Assembly: GCA_035559315.1 (NCBI GenBank)
Contig: DATMBJ010000035.1
Span: 1 to 9,412, forward strand
DNA: 9,412 bases
Reading direction: 5' to 3'
Source: DATLZM01 sp035559315
GTDB taxonomy: Bacteria > Actinomycetota > UBA4738 > HRBIN12
This document shows, in pieces, positions 5,619 to 9,412 of the stretch. The notes below the pieces were generated by a model. It ran no database searches, was not told the DNA's origin, and worked only from the letters and a program-made list of their open reading frames with translations. The translations under genes and the position numbers were made by a program. The first letter of the stretch is position 1. Every line of letters starts with the position of its first letter.

Positions 5619-7013
5619 GTGGGCGAGCTCCGCCGAAGCGACCTCCGGACGGTCCGGGAGCAGCTCGGCCGCGAACCGACCACCCCGTTCACGGTGGTCG
5701 CGCGCTGCTCCGACGGCCATCCGCTCGTGATCCGCAACCGTCCGCTGGACGTGAACGGCGAGCCGTTCCCCACGCTCTACTGGCTCACGTGCCCCCGGGC
5801 GGTGAAGGCGGTCGCCCGGCTCGAGGCCGCGGGGTGGATCGGGCGGCTGAACGAGCGGCTCCAGGAGGACGAGGCGTTCGACGAGGCCCTGGAGGCCGCC
5901 CACCGCGCCTACGCCCGGGAGCGGGGGGCCGAGGTGCCCGGCGCGGAGTCGTGGGGCGGGGTGGGGGGCACGCGGACCGGCGTGAAGTGCCTCCACGCGC
6001 ACTACGCCTACCACCTGGCCGGGGGGGACGACCCCGTCGGGCGGTGGGTCGCCGAGCGTATCGAGCCGGTCCACCCGGAGGAGCGGCCGGGGCGGGTGGC
6101 CGCGATCGACCAGGGGACGAACTCGATCCGGCTCCTGGTCGCGGAGCCCCTCGAGGACGGCGGCTACGCCGAGCTGGCCCGGGACATGGTGATCACGCGG
6201 CTCGGCGAGGGGGTGGACGCGACCCGCCGCCTCGACCCCGAGGCGCTCGACCGCACGGTCGAGGTCCTGGCCCGCTACTGCCGGCGGGCCCGCGCCCTCC
6301 ACGCCTGGCGCATCCGGGTCGCGGCCACCGCCGCGGTGCGGGAGGCGGAGAACCGGGAGGCGTTCGAGGCCGCGGTCCGGGCCCACGCGGGCACCGAGCT
6401 CGAGGTGGTGAGCGGCGAGCGCGAGGCCGAGCTCTCGTTCCTCGGCGCCACCTGGCGGCTCGAGGAGCCCGCCCCGTTCCTGGTCCTCGACATCGGCGGG
6501 GGGAGCACCGAGCTCGTGCTGGGGCGGGAGCGGCCCGTCGCGAGCACGTCGCTCCGGATCGGGAGCGTGCGGCTCACCGAGCGCCACGTGCGCCACGACC
6601 CTCCGACCCCGGAGGAGCTCGGCGCGATCGAGGTCGACGTGGAGCGGGCCCTGGACGAGGCCGAGCGGGCCGTGCCGCTCCGCGAGGCCCGGACGCTCGT
6701 GGCCGTCGCCGGGACCGCGACCACCGTCCAGGCCCTGGCCCTCGGGCTCCCCTTCTACGACCCCGAGGCGATCCACCGCTCGTGGCTCTCGCGCGGGGAC
6801 GCCGAGCGGGTCCTGCTCGACCTGGCGCGGATGACGACGCCCGAGCGGGCGGCGCTCCCGGTGATGGCCCCGGGGCGGGAGGACGTGATCGTCGCGGGCG
6901 CGGTCGTCCTGGTGGCGGTGATGCGCCGCGCGGGGTTCGACCGGGCCCTCGTCTCCGAGACGGACATCCTCGACGGTCTGGCGATCGAGATGCTCGCGGG
7001 GCGCGTCGGGTAG
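5619..7013 (+). CDS. DUF501 - Ppx/GppA phosphatase fusion protein
   Basis: One open frame of 464 aa joins two proteins that are usually separate neighbours (M. tuberculosis Rv1025 and Rv1026). Residues about 1-150 are DUF501, of unknown function: FTVVARC, GEPFPTLYWLTCP, then GVKCLHAHYAYHLAGG, with C30, C58, C124, H126 and H128 as possible metal ligands. Residues about 158-464 are a Ppx/GppA domain, which hydrolyses polyphosphate or pppGpp in the cytoplasm. Its phosphate-binding loops are AAIDQGTNSIRLL (161-173) and LDIGGGSTELVLG (290-302), with VAGTATTV (363-370). The region carrying the catalytic glutamate is VSGEREAELSFLGA (264-277), and the C-terminal motif is REDVIVAGAVVL. The short form lacks the extra C-terminal domains of E. 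coli Ppx. GTG 5619 follows a TAGCCT box. An internal GTG at 6096 with GGAGGAG upstream could yield free Ppx. Confidence 0.93.
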   Translation: MGELRRSDLRTVREQLGREPTTPFTVVARCSDGHPLVIRNRPLDVNGEPFPTLYWLTCPRAVKAVARLEAAGWIGRLNERLQEDEAFDEALEAAHRAYARERGAEVPGAESWGGVGGTRTGVKCLHAHYAYHLAGGDDPVGRWVAERIEPVHPEERPGRVAAIDQGTNSIRLLVAEPLEDGGYAELARDMVITRLGEGVDATRRLDPEALDRTVEVLARYCRRARALHAWRIRVAATAAVREAENREAFEAAVRAHAGTELEVVSGEREAELSFLGATWRLEEPAPFLVLDIGGGSTELVLGRERPVASTSLRIGSVRLTERHVRHDPPTPEELGAIEVDVERALDEAERAVPLREARTLVAVAGTATTVQALALGLPFYDPEAIHRSWLSRGDAERVLLDLARMTTPERAALPVMAPGREDVIVAGAVVLVAVMRRAGFDRALVSETDILDGLAIEMLAGRVG

Positions 7014-7022
7014 CCGCTACCG
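7008..7022. repeat. Palindrome formed by facing stop codons of ppx and vapC
   Basis: GGTAGC-C-GCTACC (core 7009-7021) is a perfect 6-bp inverted repeat with a 1-nt centre. It contains the plus-strand TAG (7011-7013) and the minus-strand TAG (7017-7019). The loop is too short for an RNA hairpin without opening pairs and no T-tract follows, so terminator function is unproven. Confidence 0.4.
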
Positions 7023-7412
7023 GAACACGCGGAGGGCGGTGCAGGACGCGAGCCGGTCGAAGTCCTCGTCGGCGTGGAGGATGGGGACCCCGTCGCGGAC
7101 GCACGGTGCGGCGATCAGGTAGTCGAGCGTCTTGCGCACCGTGACCCCCGCTCGGCGGGCCTGCCGGTACAGCCGCGCGGCGAGCGCGAAGTCGTCGAGC
7201 GTCTCGAGCCGGAGCACGGGGAAGAACCGCAGGTACCGCTCCACCCGGGCCGCGTCGCGCTCGGACCGGAAGCCCTGGAGGAGTTCGGTGAAGATCACAT
7301 CGGTGAGGGCCAGGGGGGCCCCGTCCTCGAGCAGTTGCGTGCACCGCCGGGCCTGGGGCGTGTCCCGGTCGTTGAGCACGTCGATCCAGACGCTCGTGTC
7401 GACGACGATCAC
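7017..7412 (-). CDS. vapC: VapC-family PIN-domain toxin (ribonuclease)
   Basis: The toxin of a type II toxin-antitoxin pair; PIN-domain VapCs are Mg-dependent endoribonucleases that cut tRNA or rRNA and are held inactive by VapB. The 131-aa length is typical. The N-terminus is (M)IVVDTSVWIDVLND. Acidic active-site residues are D5 (VVDTSVW), E43 (FTELLQGF), D97 (KTLDYLIAA) and D115 or D117 (HADEDFD), so all four expected positions are filled and the toxin looks intact. GTG at 7412 overlaps the vapB stop as GTGA, indicating translational coupling. The reading frame stays open far upstream, but that part overlaps vapB and is not coding. The gene ends 3 nt from the convergent DUF501-Ppx stop. The RNA target cannot be predicted. 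Confidence 0.93.
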   Translation of the reverse strand: MIVVDTSVWIDVLNDRDTPQARRCTQLLEDGAPLALTDVIFTELLQGFRSERDAARVERYLRFFPVLRLETLDDFALAARLYRQARRAGVTVRKTLDYLIAAPCVRDGVPILHADEDFDRLASCTALRVFR

Positions 7413-7606
7413 CGGCGGCCGAGGCGGCTCGCCTCGAGGTCCCCCTCCCAGCGGACCTTCCCGCGGAGCCGCAGGATGCCCGCCCGCCGGTAGCGGGCGA
7501 CGAGTTCCCGGAGCGCGATGTCCACGGCCTCCCGCTTGGTCCTGGCCCCCGTGAGCCGCTGGACCTCTCGGAGGACCTCCGGATCGATGTCGATGTTCGT
7601 TCGCAT
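7409..7606 (-). CDS. vapB: VapB-family antitoxin
   Basis: The antitoxin partner of the downstream vapC; it binds the toxin and probably represses its own operon. The 65-aa product begins MRTNIDIDPEVLREVQRLTG and continues ARTKREAVDIALRELVARYR, the DNA-binding N-terminal half typical of short VapBs with the TxTKREAV pattern. The C-terminal half contains LRGKVRWEGDLEASRLGRR, the tryptophan-containing segment that inserts into the toxin. ATG 7606 directly begins the conserved MRTNIDID; the frame stays open upstream but that part is non-coding. The stop overlaps the vapC GTG by 4 nt. The promoter seems leaderless (TATCGT ending 7 nt before ATG) and lies in an unusually AT-rich patch at 7601-7620, a sign of possible acquisition or an operator. 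Confidence 0.92.
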   Translation of the reverse strand: MRTNIDIDPEVLREVQRLTGARTKREAVDIALRELVARYRRAGILRLRGKVRWEGDLEASRLGRR

Positions 7607-7613
7607 ATATACA

Positions 7614-7619
7614 ACGATA
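7614..7619 (-). promoter_or_regulatory. Leaderless -10 box (TATCGT) of the vapBC operon
   Basis: On the minus strand TATCGT is followed by TGTATAT and then the vapB ATG. The spacing of 7 nt matches the other leaderless genes here. The repeated TGTAT within TGTATCGTTGTAT is a direct repeat that could be part of a VapB operator, although no strong palindrome is seen. Confidence 0.5.
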
Positions 7620-7727
7620 CACCGCATCCGGACCTCGCATGTGTAACGACCGGAGCCGCGTGGAACGGCGGGAGCCCGATGCACCTCGCCCCGACCCTCT
7701 GGCCCGAACGCCCCCCGTTCGAGGCGA

Positions 7728-7767
7728 GGAACCTCCCGAGGTTCCACCGTCCGGGAGCGACCTCGGG
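7728..7767. repeat. Two overlapping, mutually exclusive inverted repeats upstream of the phosphoesterase promoter
   Basis: Repeat A is GGAACCT (7728-7734), loop CCCG, AGGTTCC (7739-7745), a perfect 7-bp palindrome. Repeat B is CCCGAGGT (7735-7742) with ACCTCGGG (7760-7767), a perfect 8-bp inverted repeat. The loop and right arm of A supply the left arm of B. Both lie upstream of the -10 box at 7769, at about -55 to -16 from the start codon, where regulator binding sites are common. Their function is inferred. Confidence 0.45.
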
Positions 7768-7768
7768 G

Positions 7769-7774
7769 TACCCT
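7769..7774 (+). promoter_or_regulatory. Leaderless -10 box (TACCCT) for the phosphoesterase gene
   Basis: TACCCT fits TANNNT and ends 8 nt before GTG 7783 (spacer GTTGGGCC). No Shine-Dalgarno is present. It sits just downstream of the inverted repeats at 7728-7767. Confidence 0.55.
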
Positions 7775-7782
7775 GTTGGGCC

Positions 7783-9198
7783 GTGTCCGCCCGGAGCCCG
7801 CGCCGCGCCGCCGTCGTCCTCTCGCTCGCCCTCCTCTCCCTGCTCGTGGGCGGCTCGGTCCGCGGCCCGGCCCAGGCGCCCCCGGCGCGGGCCCAGGCCG
7901 AGCCGGAGGGCATCTTCAAGCTCGACCACCTGATCTTCGTCGTCCAGGAGAACCGCTCGTTCGATCACTACTTCGGGACGTTCCCCGGGGCCGACGGCCT
8001 GCCTCGCGTGAACGGCCGGCCGCGGGCCTGCGTCCCCGACCCGGTCCTCGGCCGGCCGTCGTGCACCTACCACTCCTCGCTCCTCCGCCAGCTCGGCGGC
8101 CCCCACGACCGGGAGGCGGCGATCACGGACGTGAACGGCGGCCGGATGGACGGGTTCATCCGGGCCCTGCCCAGGAACGACAAGTTCTGCGTCGACCGGT
8201 TCACCCCGCGGTGCCTCCGCCTCACCGGCCCCCGGCACCAGCCCGACGTGATGAGCTGGCACGACGACCGCGAGATCCCCAACTACTGGACCTACGCCCG
8301 GGAGTTCGTGCTCCAGGACCGGATGTTCGCGCCGGTCGACTCCTGGACCCTCCCCGCGCACCTGTTCCTGGTCTCGGCCTGGTCGGCGTCGTGCACCGAC
8401 CCGTACGACCCGATGTCCTGCCGCTCGGACGTGGAGCTCCGCGGGCCCGGCCAGCAGCACCGCTACGGCGACCCGCCGGTGTACGCCTGGACCGACATCA
8501 CCTACCTCCTCGACCGGGCGGGCGTCCCCTGGGCCTACTACGTGGGGACCGAGACGTGCGTCCTGCCGCCCTGCGAGCCGACCGACGACGGCGGCTACGA
8601 CACCGGGCGGACCCCGTCGGGGAAGAACCCCCTGCCGGGGTTCACCACGGTCCAGCAGAACGGCTCGGTGGGGAACATCCGGACCCACGACGAGTTCTTC
8701 CACGCGGCGGCGGAGGGGACGCTCCCCTCGGTGGTCTGGATCGTGGGCGGCGACCGCGTGAACGAGCACCCGGCGTCGCGGGGCACGATCCGCGCCGGCC
8801 AGGCCTTCGTGACGCGGGTGGTGAACGCCGTGATGCGGGGGCCGCTCTGGGAGCGGAGCGCCATCTTCCTCACCTGGGACGACTGGGGAGGGTTCTACGA
8901 CCACGTCGAGCCCCCGAGGGTCGACGAGAACGGCTACGGGCTGCGCGTGCCGGGGCTCGTGATCTCCCCCTACGCGAAGCGCGGGTACATCGACCACCAG
9001 ACGCTCTCGTTCGATGCGTACCTCAAGCTGATCGAGGACCGGTTCCTCGGCGGCCAGCGGCTCGACCCCGCCACCGACGGGCGCCCCGACCCGCGCCCCA
9101 CGGTGCGGGAGGAGGTGCCGATCCTGGGCGACATCGCCGCCGCCTTCGACTTCACCCAGGAACCCCGCCCGCCCCTGATCCTCGACCCCACGCCCTGA
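7783..9198 (+). CDS. Secreted phosphoesterase (phospholipase C / AcpA acid phosphatase family, PF04185)
   Basis: Probably hydrolyses phosphate esters such as phospholipid head groups outside the membrane. The 471-aa product starts with a signal peptide (MSARSPRRAAVVLSLALLSL), with a twin-arginine but no full Tat consensus; cleavage probably follows ARA or AQA near residues 37-39. Family motifs appear in order: ENRSFDHYFGTFPGADG (56-72, metal and nucleophile region), WTLPAHLFLVSAW (188-200), GGDRVNEHP (322-330), TWDDWGGFYDHVEPP (374-388, metal-binding Asp/His), and RVPGLVISPYAKRGYID (398-414). The family's catalytic motifs are intact. Eight cysteines fall in four close pairs (83/94, 136/144, 204/213, 259/264), suggesting local disulfides and export. 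GTG 7783 is chosen for the TACCCT box and the signal peptide beginning there. Phospholipase and phosphatase cannot be separated by sequence alone. Such genes are often phosphate-regulated, but I see no clear PHO box. Confidence 0.92.
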   Translation: MSARSPRRAAVVLSLALLSLLVGGSVRGPAQAPPARAQAEPEGIFKLDHLIFVVQENRSFDHYFGTFPGADGLPRVNGRPRACVPDPVLGRPSCTYHSSLLRQLGGPHDREAAITDVNGGRMDGFIRALPRNDKFCVDRFTPRCLRLTGPRHQPDVMSWHDDREIPNYWTYAREFVLQDRMFAPVDSWTLPAHLFLVSAWSASCTDPYDPMSCRSDVELRGPGQQHRYGDPPVYAWTDITYLLDRAGVPWAYYVGTETCVLPPCEPTDDGGYDTGRTPSGKNPLPGFTTVQQNGSVGNIRTHDEFFHAAAEGTLPSVVWIVGGDRVNEHPASRGTIRAGQAFVTRVVNAVMRGPLWERSAIFLTWDDWGGFYDHVEPPRVDENGYGLRVPGLVISPYAKRGYIDHQTLSFDAYLKLIEDRFLGGQRLDPATDGRPDPRPTVREEVPILGDIAAAFDFTQEPRPPLILDPTP

Positions 9199-9205
9199 GG
9201 GGCTC

Positions 9206-9222
9206 CCCCGCGGGCGCCGGGG
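9206..9222 (+). terminator. GC-rich hairpin after the phosphoesterase gene (weak terminator candidate)
   Basis: CCCCG (9206-9210), a 7-nt loop and CGGGG (9218-9222) form a 5-bp stem starting 7 nt after the stop codon. There is no T-tract, as is common in very GC-rich actinobacteria, so the call is tentative. Confidence 0.3.
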
Positions 9223-9242
9223 CCCATCCGCGCGCGGACCGG

Positions 9243-9248
9243 TAACCT
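9243..9248 (+). promoter_or_regulatory. Leaderless -10 box (TAACCT) for the right-edge gene
   Basis: TAACCT fits TANNNT and ends 8 nt before GTG 9257 (spacer CTTCCCCC, no Shine-Dalgarno). It marks the start of the truncated gene at the right edge. Confidence 0.6.
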
Positions 9249-9256
9249 CTTCCCCC

Positions 9257-9412
9257 GTGTCCAGGCGGAGCCGGGAACGCCAGCTCGCGAAGCTCGCCGC
9301 ACGCCGGGCCCTGGAGCGCCGCCGCCGGGCCCGGCGCCGCCGACTGGTCGCGGGCGCCGCGCTCGGCGTGGCGGCGCTCGTCGCGGGCGCCGCGTTCCTC
9401 GCCGGGGCGTTC
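9257..9412 (+). CDS. Basic, single-pass membrane-anchored protein, possibly a peptidyl-prolyl isomerase (partial, N-terminus only)
   Basis: Fifty-two codons are open from GTG 9257 to the window edge. The first 29 residues are strongly basic and helical (MSRRSRERQLAKLAARRALE, then RRRRARRRR). A hydrophobic segment of at least 22 residues follows (LVAGAALGVAALVAGAAF), giving a cytoplasmic basic N-terminus and a membrane anchor. This layout, with many Arg before one helix, is common in actinobacterial cyclophilin-type peptidyl-prolyl isomerases, but it is also found in other anchored proteins, and no catalytic domain is visible. The start is supported by the TAACCT box 8 nt upstream. The existence of the gene is likely; the product is a guess. 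Confidence 0.7.
   Translation, partial: MSRRSRERQLAKLAARRALERRRRARRRRLVAGAALGVAALVAGAAFLAGAF

Noticed and set aside
7607..7747. Upstream extension of vapB to 112 aa
   Set aside because: The extra residues have no family match and cross the AT-rich promoter; MRTNIDID is the standard start.
7413..7919. N-terminal extension of the vapC frame (to about 300 aa)
   Set aside because: It overlaps vapB and the phosphoesterase start. PIN toxins are about 130 aa, and the GTG at 7412 overlaps the vapB stop as expected for a coupled pair.
6574..8997. 800-codon minus-strand frame across ppx, vapBC and the phosphoesterase
   Set aside because: It is an accidental frame antisense to several recognised genes and has no domain content of its own.
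7776..9245. Long plus-strand frame overlapping the phosphoesterase in another frame
   Set aside because: Low-complexity Arg/Pro sequence; the overlapping frame has full phosphoesterase motifs and a signal peptide.
1..9412. tRNA, rRNA, CRISPR repeats, insertion-sequence ends, phage genes or riboswitches
   Set aside because: No cloverleaf-like pattern, regularly spaced repeat, transposase motif or known riboswitch core was seen on either strand. The window is almost fully accounted for by protein genes.

Overview
The window is extremely GC-rich (codon third positions are almost all G or C), gene-dense and uses many GTG starts. The order enolase - FtsB/DivIC - DUF501 - Ppx/GppA is the actinobacterial arrangement (in Mycobacterium tuberculosis, Rv1023 eno to Rv1026). 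Together with TANNNT -10 boxes placed 7-8 nt before the start codon (leaderless mRNAs), this points to an actinobacterium. The lineage looks deep-branching, perhaps Acidimicrobiia or Thermoleophilia, but the lineage is inference. It reads as chromosomal housekeeping sequence with one small toxin-antitoxin module.

Layout. (1) 1-1446, minus: GT4-type glycosyltransferase, missing its C-terminal end at the left edge. (2) 1541-2380, plus: class I SAM-dependent methyltransferase, divergent from (1). (3) 2377-2934, minus: CDP-alcohol phosphatidyltransferase-like membrane protein whose stop codon overlaps that of (2). (4) 2985-4265, plus: enolase. (5) 4262-4681, plus: FtsB/DivIC-like septum protein overlapping eno by GTGA. 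(6) 4698-5123, minus: unrecognised multi-pass membrane protein. (7) 5174-5599, plus: YabR/GSP13-like S1-domain RNA-binding protein with an uncertain start. (8) 5619-7013, plus: one reading frame joining DUF501 to a Ppx/GppA phosphatase. (9) 7017-7606, minus: vapB-vapC toxin-antitoxin pair. (10) 7783-9198, plus: secreted phospholipase C/acid phosphatase-family phosphoesterase. (11) 9257 to the right edge, plus: N-terminus of a basic, membrane-anchored protein, possibly a peptidyl-prolyl isomerase.

How the genes fit together. Enolase (glycolysis) is translationally coupled to the division protein. The S1 protein and the DUF501-Ppx fusion continue the conserved cluster, which is interrupted by the oppositely oriented membrane gene. 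The glycosyltransferase, CDP-alcohol transferase, FtsB and phospholipase all concern the envelope, but nothing shows that they form one pathway. VapBC is probably an acquired addition between ppx and the phosphoesterase.

No stretch longer than about 180 bases lacks a gene. I saw no rRNA, tRNA, CRISPR array, insertion sequence or phage gene, and no clearly novel multi-gene system. The most notable points are the repeated leaderless promoter motif, the DUF501-Ppx fusion, a possible non-canonical ATC start in the S1 gene, and two competing inverted repeats upstream of the phosphoesterase promoter.
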